In this document: positions 23,991-37,971 of the stretch, piece by piece
How positions within the stretch are numbered: the first letter of the stretch is position 1
Layout: each line of letters opens with the position of its first letter
NCBI GenBank assembly: GCA_963969395.1
Contig: OZ017797.1
Span: forward strand, 4,526,001-4,590,000
DNA: 64,000 nucleotides
Direction of reading: 5' to 3'
From: Pseudoscleropodium purum
Taxonomy: Eukaryota; Streptophyta; Bryopsida; Hypnales; Brachytheciaceae
Notes under the pieces: generated by a model
Databases searched by the model: none
Seen by the model: the letters and a program-made list of their open reading frames with translations, nothing else
Told to the model about the DNA's origin: nothing
Translations under genes and position numbers: made by a program

Positions 23991-25093
23991 TGTTTGATAA
24001 TACGGCAAGGAACTAGTAGTAGGTTGATAATCGATCAGGATTTTCAAATTGCTTTCCACGAAACGGGCTAACTGGTTGGAGGTGCCCTGACTCAAGACAG
24101 TTCGGTGGTTATGAAGTTCTGTTAGTCGGTTGTGGATCCATCTTCATCAGCTCACTTTGTCTGCAGGCGGCTCAAAATACGAGTGGCATTCTTCAACACA
24201 TTGCGCCAGACTGTCGACAATAGCTTCTAAGGTACTGCATGCTACCCGCAGCGATTTTTTGCTTGCCAGAGGCTAAGACTGTCATAGGAGATAAAATAGT
24301 AGTGTATTCAGTGATGTCAAAGGTAATTGGGGTCTGCTAAGGTGACAGCACCAGCTCCCAGCCGCCTCATAGCGTTTTTTCCCCGAAAGGGACATCATTT
24401 AGAATTTTTTTTGCGGTTTGACTCTTGAGAAAATCTGTGCTTGAGGATTTTTAACTTACTGGGGAGATACCCCTCTATCATTGACAGAGGCCACTGTTTA
24501 AGTTGACTGATATCGTCACCATCATCATTGTATGATCATTGTGAATGGAGTAGAATACTTTTTTTCTTCAGTCCTGATTCCTAAACTCCTGATTCAAATA
24601 TGTTTGAACAACTCATTATGGACATGACTCAAAATAGATGAGATAATAAGGAGTTCGACAAATTCTTGAGCACCTTCTTGATTCTCATATGACCTTAAGT
24701 AAGGTAAACTTGCCTATTACCAAGCAGATTTGCTATCTTGGAGAAGCTATTTGTCAACTCATGTATTTTTCAGAGATTGAGAAGTTTGAGAGAAGCCCAC
24801 TTGCAAGTAGAATCAAGACATTTTGACAAGAAATGAATTTTCTCTGATTTTTCAAAGTTTGTTGGAACTAAATTGGTAAAGCATGGATAGACCCATGCTA
24901 AACCACATGTCAATGTATCCCCTCCCTAAGTGCATTGTCATGATGTTAAAAGGGTTGCTAAGATTGTGATGATAGGTGGGTGATTGATGCAAATGGGAGG
25001 ATTTAGTAGATATAAAATTTGTGTGAATGATAACATTGGGTTGTTCTGCTTTATATATTTCATATAAAGCAATATAAGATTATTAAGATGTTA
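23991..25093. other. 3' flank of the transporter gene, no further gene
   Basis: The first few hundred bases keep the higher GC of the gene and are probably its 3' untranslated region; the sequence then becomes AT-rich. No coding region is supported. Confidence 0.5.
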
Positions 25094-25678
25094 TTAACCT
25101 TGGAGCGCTCCGACGTCCAAAATCTGGACGATGAACACATTGAAATCTAATTTTCTTTCTCGTTATTGCTTGGATGAAAATCATCTAATTTGTAGAGATA
25201 CTTTATCAAGTTGTTGTCTTATTCAATGGTTGGATTTGGTGTTACTAGAGTTCATATTTTTCTAAAATTACAAATGTGGAAGTGTGTCAAGCCAAAAATT
25301 GCATTGATTTTAGTTCAAAATTGGATTTGCAAAAATAAGGTCACAAATTAAAAGAACACAAAAATTTCAAAAAATCACTACATCAAGAAAACCTTGTTTC
25401 AAATCCATTCCAACAAGCTTTACTCAAAAAATAATAATATTTTACTTGTAATTGAATTTAGAAGGAATTTAGAAATTTCCCTTTCAAAATTTATAAAAAA
25501 ATATTGATGATAGCAATAGTGAATCTAACCACACGGATGGAATCTACAATTCAAAATCTGCAACTCCTATTTGTATGTCAATTCCAAAATATTCTTCCAA
25601 ATAGCACTTTATAATGATTTTTCTCAAATCATCAATTTTGGAAAAGGATCTAGATGTTTAGGGGTTAAATTCCTAATA
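25094..25678. mobile_element. TTAA-bounded inverted-repeat element (585 bp)
   Basis: The right end is TTTAGGGGTTAA. The left end TTAACCTTGGAGCGCTCC is diverged after the first six bases. The body is AT-rich and non-coding. The weak left terminus makes this the least certain of the sub-kilobase pairs. Confidence 0.45.
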
Positions 25679-28600
25679 ATGAAGTACATTTTTTACTCAT
25701 ACTAAATGACATAAAAAGATTTGGAAATTTGGATGCACTTTGGTATACAATTGTCATCCTTATTGAATTAATAAGATTCCTATTAGTTTTGAAAAGGACG
25801 TATAAGAACTTTAGTCTTCTTTAGGACAAAAATAAATTAAGGAATTTGTTTGTCCAAGACTTTGAAGAGTCTGACTTTTGGAATATTTTTGAAATGGACA
25901 CTTTACCACATGTATTGATGATGGTATTGTCATAGGACTCTCTATTTCATCCTTTTTTGTTTTTATTGAAATATAATGTCCATATGTGATTCAATTAGCT
26001 TCCAATCAATGTAGGAATTACACATTGCAAAATTTGAAGACAAATATCAATTATTGGTTGAGCTTAATAATACTCTAAGAAGATGTGTACAACAAATAGA
26101 GGAAGGAAGTAGTAGAGGTAAAGCCTTGACAAGTTGTTTGTAAGGCTATTATTTCAAAAGTTTGTTTTTATACTTTTGAAGCAAAGGCCCGGTTTGAACT
26201 AGATAGTTAGTGTGTGAAGTAAAGTATAGTTTGGCACTACTTGAATTTTATACTAATTGCTTTCAATGAAAACAATGCCAATGTGAAATTTTAGTCTATT
26301 ATATTATATTTTATCATTTAAAAAATTCTTTAAAGTCTTACAATATTTTGTGAATGGTTTCATGCTAGAAAAGAAGAAAGAACTTTTGAGAGTTTGAAGG
26401 CACACAAGAGTTGCATTAGGGTGGATAGAAGAATTAGACTTGTTGGGAGTAAGGGGTGACCACCGGGGGAAATTGTTGAACTAGTTACTTGATATTGTAG
26501 GAGCCTTTAGAACAAATTTGTTGGGAATTTGAAAGCAAATGTACATTCATTAGGAGCTTCATCAACAACCTAGGTAAGATGAGTCTTTTTCTTTCCTTCA
26601 CCCTAGTAGACTCTTAGTTCAATATGTTTGACAATACTAGAAGATTGACATGTCAGGTTAGGCTTTAGAAGTTGTTATGAAAAGAAAAAGCTAGGAGGGG
26701 TTACAAGGTGAAGGAATGGCACAAGGGACTTATAATAATGTGGATGAGGAAGTCATCTTGAATACACAACAAACATGTGGGTGTAGATGTAGTGGACCGG
26801 TTGCATGCATCTTACACATATTAAACTTGGTCCTATAAGTAGCACCTAGTTTTCTTTTTTCTCAAGGATGCTAGCAAATCATGTAAACATGTATGTGATT
26901 TATTTCAACAAATGCAAACAAGCTATCCTCCTTGGCTCCTATTGACACATTTGTAATTTTAAACACAATTATGCAAAGCCCTCATGTAGAATTAGGAGAG
27001 GAAAAACAATTAGAATGTAGTGTCAATTGGTGATGTATAGAAGTTTTTTATATATTCATTTTTTATTAGACTACAAAAACCATGCATGGTTTGAAGTGAG
27101 AAATCATCCCTTGTGACAAGGTTGAAAATGTATTATTTCTTTCACATCCATATAATTATATAGTCGTAGAAAAGGTTGCTTTTTAATTTATTACAAATGT
27201 CTCTAGTAAATATTCATTCACAATGTTGGTTTATTTTTCAATTCTAAATTTTTATTTATTTAATTTTTTCATGAATTTTTTCATGAATAGCTAAAAATAT
27301 CTATGCAAAGAAAGATTGCATCAAATTTTTTCGCAATGTAAGGGATTCATAAAATTTCTAACAATGCAATACATTAGGCACCGTATGTAGTATATATAAA
27401 CTATGAATTTTCAAAGTATTTGGAATTATTATAATATATTATTATCTTACTATGAAAGGTTTTAGTTATTTTTTTAGCTTACGTTACAATCCATTTAGCC
27501 TTAAATATAAGAAACTTCAAATGTTCATGTGTATAATCCAAGCCATGCAATGAAGGCTTTTTTATTAAATTGAGCAACAATCTCATTAGATATGGCAGCT
27601 TAGAATGCCAAATTTCAGTGGGACATGCTCAAATAGATGTGGAGAAACATATGTAGGCATGAGGTAGGAAACAATCATAAGAAGGGTTTTTTTTAATCTG
27701 GAAGGCTTTGAGTTCCTTAGGATTCTTAGCCCGTCAGAACTCATGGCAGCTATTGTTTGACGTAGAACAATGACTACCCTCTAATTTTTTGAATTTTTTT
27801 TTTTGAATTTTTTTTTTGAATTTTAAGAATTTTCATGAAATTTTTCTTTGACCGTCTAATGTTCTTTAACTGTGGGAGGAACAATCTTGAAACGGCTCTC
27901 ACATTCCTCTAAAACTCTTCTAATGGTTCCCTATGATAGAAACTAGGCAATGAAAACCTACCAAGATTGGAAAATAAACATGATCGAGGGTTTCTTTCTT
28001 TAAAGATGCTCCAAAGTTATTGCTACTTAAATGCTTGCAATAATGTTTTAATTTACATAGAAATTCAAATAGTACGTTTTTTTTGCAACAACTCTTTGTG
28101 AATTCTAAACAATTATAGACTTTTCAATTTACATTGGGATTCTTGTTTTAATCAATAATGTGATAGAAAAAGCATTTGCAAAAAAGTGCATTGTATTGTG
28201 AATTCTAGGGACATCGGAGCACTACAAGACTTTATTGTATGTGAACATTTCACATTTTAGTTATTTCTGAAAATTAGTGGAGGTATCCCTAATATAGTAT
28301 AGAGTATTTTTTATTTTTTTTATTCAAAGTGAATGGTGGCAAAACATTCCATAAGTGATGGTCAAAGATATCTCAAATTTCTACATGCGTCGATACCTTT
28401 AGAAATTGAAAAAAAAGTTTTTTGGTTCACTTTGAAAAAAAAATTTCAATTTCTAAGAGTCTAGTATAATATTTTACATTAAAATTTGGGATGTACAAAA
28501 ATTTGATTTGTGTGGATCAATACATTAGATATCATGATTTGAAATGGTCTTTGAACATGAAAAGACCTTGGAACTTTGAGGATTAATTGTAGAACATTTG

Positions 28601-29460
28601 AGGCATATATTTATTATTAAAATTTTTTAATTTCAAATCTATAATGTCATAATATGAGATATCAAAAAACTTTATTTCCAATGGTAAGAATGTTTTTACT
28701 AAAGAACATCAAATATTCTTGTTTTTATTTGAAAAAAAATTGAAGACAAAAAATTTGTATATATTTGTATGTAAAAAATAAGAATAAAAATTGTATAGAC
28801 TTGAGTGTCTTCAATATTTGACTTTGTTTTGTGTTCAATGTCTTAAACTTTTTTGGAGTAAATAATGACCAAATAGGAAATCACTCTTTTAGTATAATAA
28901 GTTCAAACCACAAGAAACACTTAAATAGAAAGACAAATTAGAATTTCCAATTTTATCCATCTTCAAACCAATCTTATATTCCCAATCAATATACTCAGTA
29001 GCTCATTTTCATATTCCAATGTAGATGTACATACATCAAACACTCAAACAATCATAGTTAGACTTTAATTTAAACAACAAACTCCACAACATTCATCACA
29101 TTATTACACAACAATTTTCAACTTGGGCTTATAGTTTGTAATCTTTTGGACTCTCCAAAAAACCTCTCATCTGATTAGCACTTAGAAACTCCCACTTCTT
29201 CCATCACAATTTCTACCTCCTTAACACAAAAAAGAAAAGAAAATATATAGCTTACTTGGCTGGGACGTTCACTCAACTTTCTTGTAGTAGATGAAAGAAA
29301 ACTAAAGTCACTCCCTTCTTAATAGGTGCTCACTCACCAAAATCCATTTTCAACCAACTCCAAATTGACTCTTTACATCTCCAACTCCCAAATCCTATTT
29401 GTCTAATACAATTCACACTTATGAATTCCATATTTGAAAAACTAATGTCTTTTCACATGA
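25679..29460. other. AT-rich non-coding region
   Basis: No gene supported. It includes a T-rich stretch at 27783-27830 where gaa is followed by runs of T three times, a local slippage-type repeat. Confidence 0.6.
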
Positions 29461-30355
29461 TTAACCCCTAAAGGTTGGAGACTATGTTTTCACCAAAAAT
29501 GCTCCAAAACTGCCATTTCTAATACAAGCACCAAACTTTAGATGAAAAACATTTTTGGACACATTTAACTGTAGGATCTTGTAGTAAACTAGTTTGAAAA
29601 TATGTGGAAAAAAATTCAGAATTTTCCACCGTGTAGATTGTAAGATATTAATGATTGAAGAAACAAAAATCATTTTTTTGGCCCTATGAAAATACAAGTA
29701 GCTGCACTGCACAAGGACCATTTGTATGAAAAATGTTCAAAATGGTAGTGCTTCTTTGAATTCATTATTTAAAGCAAGTTGGCTAGATGCTTGGAAAATT
29801 TCAAATCATTTGGAATTGCAAAATATATAGGAAAAAAATAGAGAGCGATTCAAAATACTAAATTATTAAGAATTTAATTATAAAAATTGAAAATTTCCAA
29901 TTCCAAATGTAATAATGTAGTAATGAAAAATTAACATCATATTTTTAAAAATTGAATTAATTAAATGACTCCAAAATTTATTTACAAGTAGGGAATCCAT
30001 AACTACCTGCAAACTAGAACCCCTCATAACTTTCATCTTGTAAATCAAAATGGGATGATTCAAAGCTTTCCACATATATATAAATCTAGAAAAAAAATTT
30101 CAAATTTTTATTTTTGAAATAAATGATTTTTAAAGAAACTTTTGGGCTACCCACTAAGCATTGAAAATGACATATCATACAACAACTTTTGAACCATGCA
30201 ATCAAAAGATATGAAAATTTTTGGACCTTAAAGCTACTCCTTGGGCACATGTTGTGTGAAAATTTTAGCAATAAAGAATAAAAACTCCATTCATAGTGAG
30301 ATGCCCCAAATTGCTATGTTGCCAAGAAAATATAATTTTGACCTTTAGGGGTTAA
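29461..30355. mobile_element. TTAA-bounded inverted-repeat element (family A)
   Basis: The termini TTAACCCCTAAAGGT and ACCTTTAGGGGTTAA are exact 15-bp inverted repeats. The 895-bp body is non-coding. Its left half is closely related to 36068-36300 in the same orientation (for example tttaactgtaggatcttgta in both) and to 9400-10106 in reverse. Confidence 0.8.
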
Positions 30356-33120
30356 GCATCTAGAGCTCAAAAAAGAGCAAAGTTTGTAAACTATAAATTA
30401 GGAATTTAACTATACTATCTACAAACCTTCACTAGAGTTCCATTGCTCTTCAAGCTACTAGTGATGATTGATTAGAGGTTTTAGGGCTCTATCTTGGGAT
30501 TTGGAGACTTTGATGATGTAAATTTAAATTTTCACTCGAATTATGGAATTTACAAAAAATGTTCATAAATGTACTCCACACATGTACCCTCATCATTGAA
30601 ACAATGTTAACCCACATCTTGAGGTGATGTAGAATGCAATGTCTATGCATATTCTATTGCAAAAAATGAGCACAAAGATCTATCATGCTCCATCTATAGT
30701 GTATCCTTTGACTAAGAGTATAAGTGTCAATTGGGAATCTATTCCAAATCCAATCAAGGAGATATTGTGTAGTAGTTATAATTGCAATTGGTTCAAATTG
30801 TAATTGGAAGAGTGGAAGTCATAAAGTCATTTGTCCTTGTTGTGATTTTGAGTGTCATATACAAGTGAGGCCAATTTGGATAAAAGTGAAGTTCAAAGTT
30901 CTGAAACCAAATTGGAAACTAAGTTCCTTATTTGTAAATTCCTAGGAAAATAAGCAATGTAGAGAACCAATTGAGAGCAATTCCAATTGTGTTTGAGATT
31001 GAAAGTGGAAAAACTAATTTGGAGAGATAAATTGTATATTGTAAAAGCTAATTTAGAGAAAGCTATAATAAAATAAAACATTAAAATAACAATGAATAAG
31101 GTAAAAGCTAAAAAGAATAAAGCTGAAGAAAATTAAGAGTGAATTCAAGACATTAGAAGGAATTTCAAGCAAACGGAGGGCCATTTCAAGCTTGTTACCT
31201 TAGGTGTTTCCGTTGTAGTAAAAGAATGTAGTTTTATCAAAAAATTTAGAATTAAAAAAAAAAAAAATTTAAATACAAAAAAAAATTGATTTTTTTTCTC
31301 AAAAATGATGCGGCATTGTCTCATCCACATCAGACTATGCAGCTAGCAATGTTCCTACATGGTCAAGACAATTTTCAAAGCCCAGGAACTTACAATCTTC
31401 TTGAGGCCCTAAATCTCTTCTAACGGAATCTAAAACCTTGTAACCTTTAAGAGTGAAGTGACAAATTTTGGAATTAGCTTACCATGTGAAGAAATATTAT
31501 TATTCTATTTGGAAGAATAGTCCTTTGCCTTGGTGTTTTGATCTAGTTGGAATTATATTAGCAACCTATTTAATATATCTCCTCAAACAAGCTATATACT
31601 AAAGAAATTAGATTTCTAAATTTGATAGTTCAATTGCTTCTCAATAACAATGTTAAAATTGTGAAAGTAATTTGAAGTCTTTCAATCCTCTTTTCACATG
31701 TCAAATCTAAAAGATTAGTCACCAAAAAAATATTAGATTAAAGGATATATTATGCATAATTCCAATCAATTTATGGCTTTTCAGAATACACTTTACAATT
31801 CTTTTAAATGAATTTCTAATGTGATTTTTTCTCCAAGATCTAGTGTATTTGAAGCTCATTTTCAAGAGCTTTCAATACTCAAAAAATCAAGATTTTCAAT
31901 GAACACCCTTGGACAAAATCTTGAATACAAAAATCATAATCATTCATTTTCAAAATCAAATTTTTGATTCTAAAATTGGAATTAAAAAAGAGTTTACAAA
32001 ATATATACACTACTAAAAATAGTAACTTAATTAGTTTTAATTTTTCTTCAAAATATTGTTGACACTAGAATTTGGCACCTCAAACATTTAGGGGTTGATG
32101 TTTGAAGTAATCACCTAAAACACACTATTTTAGGTGTTAATGTAACCCTAAAAGTTGATGTTTCAGGTGGTCAACTGCGATTATAGATTGAATTCTAAAT
32201 CCAAGGTGACTTCTTTGAGGTGATCTGCTGCTTAAGGCCGTTTTTTCTTCATGCTGGCTTCTGCGTTCAGTCCGGTTGAGTACGTGGCTGTGATTCCTGC
32301 TGCAAGTAAAGTTTGGATTGTTGGCCCCTGTTGTTTTGATTGCGCTTCCGCTCATTATTTCCACATGATCCGCCGAAAATGATGTTTCGTTATAAGACAT
32401 CAGGGATTGCCATCGACTCTCTACTTGCTGTCGATCTCATTTTCAGTTCACCCGATGAGATTTTACGTTGACGGGAGGGATTGCATTGTCGTTACCATTT
32501 GAAGGCAAACAAGTACATGAATTTACTTCGTGTATCAGCCAGTTTCCGGTGAGACTTCGTAGCAGTCATTTCCATTGTAAAATGTGTATGTCCCAGTGGT
32601 AATTTGGTAGTGGACAGTGGACACTACTGAAAGTCTACAATGTTCCCAGTTTTCCCACCTCTTCCGATTCGTCATTGACACGGTATTCAATTGAATTGAC
32701 AACGAAGTCTTCCTGCTTCAGCTGCATCCACGTAAAACATTGAGGTTGAAACAGCAACGGTTGCGACGGAACACGACACAGAGTACAGGCACAGAAGTCT
32801 CACATCTTGAACCCGAACTGCCAATGGAAGAACCAGCATGAAAACTCTCCAAGACATCATGGGTTCAAAGCAATGAAGGGTGAGGATCTTGCAATACAAC
32901 AATGATATATCACATGGAGGAAAGAGTTCTCTGAACGCTCAAATCAGACATTGTCCGAGCGACGCTTTCATGAGCACTCTTTTAGTTGCCAAGCTTCAGG
33001 GGCACTCTACTAGAGCTTTTCGCAATACAGAGGGAAATGCTCAACAATTCAATGCGTCGTTGAAATGCCAAGCTAAATTTTCAACAAATCGGTGAGTCTA
33101 TGCATACTGGTATCCCCACG
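30356..33120. other. intergenic region downstream of the BAHD gene
   Basis: AT-rich to about 32140, then higher GC. A solitary terminus-like tttaggggttgatg lies at 32089. The GC-richer part has only frames below 90 codons with no recognised motif; its last part (33000-33120) would be the 3' untranslated region of the minus-strand BAHD gene. Confidence 0.5.
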
Positions 33121-34769
33121 CTAGGGAGCTTCGAAACAGATCCGTTCAAGCTTGGCCATGTCGTCCTCAAACAAAGCAATTAGCACATCAATGCTACCAT
33201 CGTTCGTGTACGAAGGAACAAGCAAGACAAGTCCTTCGAATGGCACAAACGGAGGGCCAGCAAACACAGGAGTGCCCCACCCAAAGTCCAATTTATAAAG
33301 CGGCAGCTGCACCCAGCTGGTGACGCTCAAATTAGGGCTCAGCACTGAGCTTCGGTTTCGTGCAACAGGGTTCCTTCGCTCCTGCTCCACGAAGTCCATC
33401 GCCGATCGCATATACTCGTCATCAATTCTGCGAATGGAAGTATGCACAAGAGACGCAGCGAAGGAAAGAGGCTCATCGAGCAGACGGCTCACGGTGGTGG
33501 TAGGACAGGCATGGAAGATGCAGTTCCCAAAGTACTTCTCCGGCACGGGGGGATGCAATCGTCGTCTTCCGTTGGCCGCGATCAAGCTCCGCGTCGCAAT
33601 GGCACCCGTCAATCCGCGCGCCTTCGTCACGCATCGCCACAAGTGCGCGGTTAGGGTTTCGAATGTGGTATATCCGCGCTCCTCCGCGCTTTGATCCTTT
33701 CTTACGGCGCTTGCCTTGATGTTCGCTAGGGCTTCGCAATTGAAGTGCAGTTTTTTTCTTACCAGAGGCGGCAGAATGCATCCCTCCGATGGGGGTTGCT
33801 TGTCGGGTTGTTTGTTCGGTTTCTTGTATTCATCGTGGTCGAATATTGGTGAGGGTTTGTCGCGGGGCATCAAAAAGGAGCGGTCGTGGAGGACTGGAGT
33901 GACGGGGAGGTTGGAGTTGCAACAAGCGGCCGCCCATGCTGACATGAACTGACTCGCAGCTTCGCCGTCTGCGACCTGATGATGGCGCGCCACGCCGAGC
34001 GTCATCCCCCCGCATTCGAAAGTCGTGACCTACAGCAATTCGTACACAACTTAGCCACATGGCTGAAAAGAAAATTCCTGGTTATTTTGGGGACAAATGT
34101 AGAATCGGGATCTCCACTGCCGAATGTCTTTAGTAAAAAAAACCCTCCATAGGGGATGCCAGGGTATACTGCAGGGGAAGGTCCCCAATTCTACGTTCTT
34201 CCCCTAAAAGTTTCTGATGCATCAGTCGGGGGCGATCAGCCATAAATGCAGGCTTTCCTACAAACACTTCCCTTGACTACAAAACCAATTCTGTAATAGT
34301 TTTGCCAACTCGAACAATCCTAACAAACATCACTGACCTGCACGAGCAGAAGCTCCGTCGCGCCGCGATTGGGAGGCACAAGCTCCAGCAGCTGCGGAGA
34401 CGGATCGAACGGGAATAGGTCTCGCAGGGCGCCATGCGCGACAGCTTCAAGAAACACAACCCCGTCGTCCGTGAGCTCAATGGCAGGACGGTCGGTGGCC
34501 GCGTCCCTCCCGAGACGCCCCGCCCACTCGCGATACTCCACCAACACGTGCCGCAGGGCGTCTTCCAACGCGGTGGCAGCAGCACTCACTGTTGAACCAG
34601 ACTCGAATGCGTAGACCACCTCCACATGCACCATGGGCACCACCAAATCCGAGCTGCTCAAGGGGATACAATTGCAACCTCCCTTGGCTGCAGCTGGAGC
34701 ATTCGCAAGGCCATCAAGCGCAGCAATGTGGGGCTTCACGAGACGCGCAGCTCCTCTCTCAATCCTCAT
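33121..34769 (-). CDS. BAHD-family acyltransferase, two exons
   Basis: Exons 34769-34338 and 34029-33121 join to 446 residues, the usual size of the family; the 308-bp intron has CAG|GTCAGT and CTGTAG|GTC, phase 0. The start at 34769 gives MRIERGAARLVKP, the typical BAHD N-terminus; an in-frame ATG at 34820 would add 17 residues. The catalytic HxxxD motif is HHQVADG (about residues 160-166; His161 the base) and the structural DFGWG motif is intact at 392-396. YTTFETLTAHLWRCVTKARG resembles hydroxycinnamoyl-transferase-like members. BAHD enzymes move an acyl group from CoA to an alcohol or amine in the cytosol. Donor and acceptor cannot be told from the sequence. GC-rich codon use contrasts with the flanks. 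A damaged partial copy lies at 42415-42640. Confidence 0.88.
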
Positions 34770-34952
34770 GATTCGAGCTTCAGTTGCAAATGCACCACCT
34801 TTCAATCGGGAGCAAGGCAATTGCGACAGAAAACTAAGCTTAAGTTACTGAGGTACTCCAATAGTGAACACCAGCTCAGAATCCCAAGCTTGGGCTTGCT
34901 GCAGCTTGTCGCCAACTCGCCGTCGTCGTTGCCATTGTTCGCTGCAATGCCT

Positions 34953-35816
34953 TTAACCCTTAAACGCGCAGGCATCGAAAAAGTGGATGAACCTTGGTCA
35001 ACCTCGATTACAACTTTTGAAATAACTATTTTTGGAATTCGATTTCAACTATGAAAACGAAGCTTGACAAGTTTTGTTTCTATTCCAATATAAAGTTTTG
35101 AGAAATGGCAAAAATTGAAAGAGTTATTGCAATTGAAAGCTCCATGTGTTAAATCCAAATAACACAATATAGTGCGTAAATCATTCATATTTTCTTTTTT
35201 GTAAATGTATTTTGAATTTAAATTACAAAATTATGTTTCTCATTCCACTCTTCATTTGCAATAAAAATTATAGATTATTCTAATGTATATTGTATTTGAT
35301 ATAATTTTATTTCTAGCTTTAACTTTGAAAAATCACAATAATTTTATTTTTTCTTCAAAATTATTGAAAAAATACAAAATAAATAGAAAATTTATTTTTC
35401 TACTAGTTAAAAATATAAAAAATTTGTACATCAATTAAATAAAAGGGTAAATTTGGTTTGAAAGTCCAATTTGACTTTAAGGTGTTTGATGTGACTATTT
35501 TGGATGTAAAAAATAAAATAACCAATTGAAAATTTTTCATGCTAATCTCATTGCTACTTTTACCTCCCAAGAAAATTTCAAATAATTTGAATTGTTTTTG
35601 CTATTTTTATAGATTTATGTTCATTTTTTTGCAACAAAAATGACAACAATTGAAAATTTTCACGAAACAAATTGCAATTTCTCAAAGTGATATAGAATTC
35701 AAAGTTTCAAGTAGTAAAAATATTAGATTGTTGCTTGAATACTATTGAAAAGGCTAAAGTTAGCTTAAATAAGAAGTTTGACCATTTCACAATGGATCAA
35801 GTCCTTAAGGGGTTAA
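34953..35816. mobile_element. TTAA-bounded inverted-repeat element upstream of the BAHD gene
   Basis: Left terminus TTAACCCTTAAACGCG, right terminus CCTTAAGGGGTTAA; 864 bp, AT-rich, non-coding. It lies about 180 bp 5' of the BAHD start codon, so it may form part of that gene's promoter region. Confidence 0.6.
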
Positions 35817-36067
35817 TGTATTGTGTTTACAAATTTTGTCAGATTAGGGACACCCATGCTCATTCACCTTGAAAGGATTGAGCCAATGATGATGATGTTT
35901 TTCATAGGTTCATCACAAATTAGTTGGGATACTGGAATGCATGATTTTTTTTCATTTTTTATGAGGTGCCAAAGTGGCAATATAAAATGTTATAGTGGTG
36001 CTCCAAATTTCAACATTCATCCATATATTGGACAGAAAATATCATATTGGCACATATCACAAAGTTT
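35817..36067. repeat. dispersed repeat copy between two TTAA elements
   Basis: The part at about 35937-36025 is the reverse complement of the 72-bp unit at 17371-17520 (gaggtgccaaagtggcaata against tattgccactttggcacctc). It contains no gene. Confidence 0.55.
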
Positions 36068-36985
36068 TCTGACTATGTTTTTGCCAAAAACGCTCCAAAA
36101 CTGCCATTTCTTGGACAAGTTTCAAAATTTAGAAAAAAAACATTTCCGGACACATTTAACTGTAGGATCTTGTAGTAAACTACTTTTAAAAGATGTGAAA
36201 AAAATTTCAGAGATTTCCACCATGTAGATTGCAAGATATTAGCATTTGAAGTGACAAAAATCATTTTTTTGTCCCTGCAAAAAGACTGGGCAGTTGAACT
36301 TCACAAGGTCAAATTTGTATGAAAAAATGTTCAAAATGATTGTAACTCTTTGAATTCATTCTTCATGGCATGTTGGATACATGCTTGGAAATTTTCAGAT
36401 CATTTGGAATTGTACAACATATAGGAAAAAAATAGTAAGTAGGTAGTAGTAGAGAATGATTCAAAATACTAAATTATTAAGAATTTAAATATAGAATTGA
36501 AAAATGTCATTTCCAATGGTTGAAATGTTGTAATAAACAATATACATTTTAGGATTTTATTTTTTTTCAAAAATATTGAAAATTGGATAAGATAAAGGAT
36601 TTCAAAGTTTGTTTTAGAATAGGGAATCCATAACTACCCACAAACAAAGAATCCTCATAACTTTTGACTCATTGATCAAAATGGAATGATTCAAAGCTTT
36701 CCATGCATATAAAAGTCTAGAAAAAGAATTTCAAATTTTGATTGTTGAAAAAAATGATTTTTTCAGATCTGCCTGGACTGCCGAAGTTGAGAAATAAACT
36801 ACATATTAGGCTATAACTTTTGACTCCTATTTCCAAATGTCATGAAATTTGTTGCATATGAAAGATATTCCTCGTCTACACCTTTTTTAACAATTCCAGC
36901 CTTAAATATGCAAATTTCTGGTCACAATGGCTTGCCCAAAATTTATATATAGCCAAAAAACACAATCCAATATTTTAGGTGTTAA
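36068..36985. mobile_element. family A TTAA element, left end lost
   Basis: Shares long stretches with 29461-30355 in the same orientation, beginning at ctatgtttttgccaaaaacg. The usual TTAACCCC left terminus is missing; the right end is degraded to ttttaggtgttaa. Non-coding. Confidence 0.65.
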
Positions 36986-37046
36986 TCCTAGAAGGATGTT
37001 GAGTATGTTTTGAGTCCTTTGGATGGTTAGACATACTTCATCGATA

Positions 37047-37971
37047 TTAACCCCTAAAACCCCATTGTCCCCTCGGAAGACAATTCAAATTTCGGACAGG
37101 TTCCTATGACCTCAATTTTTGGTGAATTGTTTTGAAACTTTCTTGTAAAATAAAAAAACTAATTATCCATGTGGGAATATAATTTTTATTTCAATTGGTG
37201 CCCGTGAGCAAAAATTATACCACAAAAAGCCTAAAATTAAATTAGACAAGCAACACAAAAAGAATTGTGAAAATTCAAAATAAATTTTAATTTTTTTTCT
37301 CCTGAAATGTTTTATTTTTGTCTACATGTAAAGCTTTTATTTGTTCTATTTGGACTAATAATGAGAAAGTTAGGGACAATCTTGTTTTTCGGACAATTTC
37401 AACATCTTCTTGAAAAAATAACCAGTAGGATTCATTTCTGAATGCAATTTTTACAATTTTCCACAATTTTTTTTGAGAATGTTGTATTTGATTGCTAAAA
37501 CAATCTCACCATTGTCATTATTTTCTTTCAATCCCATCTTGGAGTTATTAACGATTTAATTTTTTTTCCAATGTTAGACCTACTTCTACTTAGCATTTTT
37601 TTAAAGAATGAAAATCAAGGGGGGTTTTTGAATTTTTTCCTAGACTTTCAACTCAATTCTTCAACATGAAAAATTTTAACTTCAAAGTTTGTAATGCAAA
37701 AAAATTCCACAATTGGCAGTCAAAGTCATTTAAAATTGCAAGCCAGTATTCAAAAAAACTTTCTTTTTCAACTTTGAATGCTAATATTTTCCAATTTGTA
37801 CAGTCAAACTTCATGAAATTTTTACCACATGAGCTAAGACAAGTGAAGTATAAGATCTAAAAAATAGATTCTAAAAAAATGATTTTTAAAATTTTTCTTA
37901 GGTGAATGCAATAAAAATGGCAATTTTGAGTGGTTTTTGACAAAAAAATATCCTAGGACTTTAGGGGTTAA
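37047..37971. mobile_element. TTAA-bounded inverted-repeat element (family B)
   Basis: Termini TTAACCCCTAAAACCC and CTTTAGGGGTTAA; 925 bp, non-coding. It is related to 14517-15461 in reverse orientation (tttcggacaggttcctatga here, ttttggacaagtacctatgg in the reverse complement there). Confidence 0.7.

Noticed and set aside
33320..33694. Plus-strand frame opposite the BAHD second exon
   Set aside because: It is a shadow of the GC-rich acyltransferase exon, whose HxxxD and DFGWG motifs settle the coding strand.
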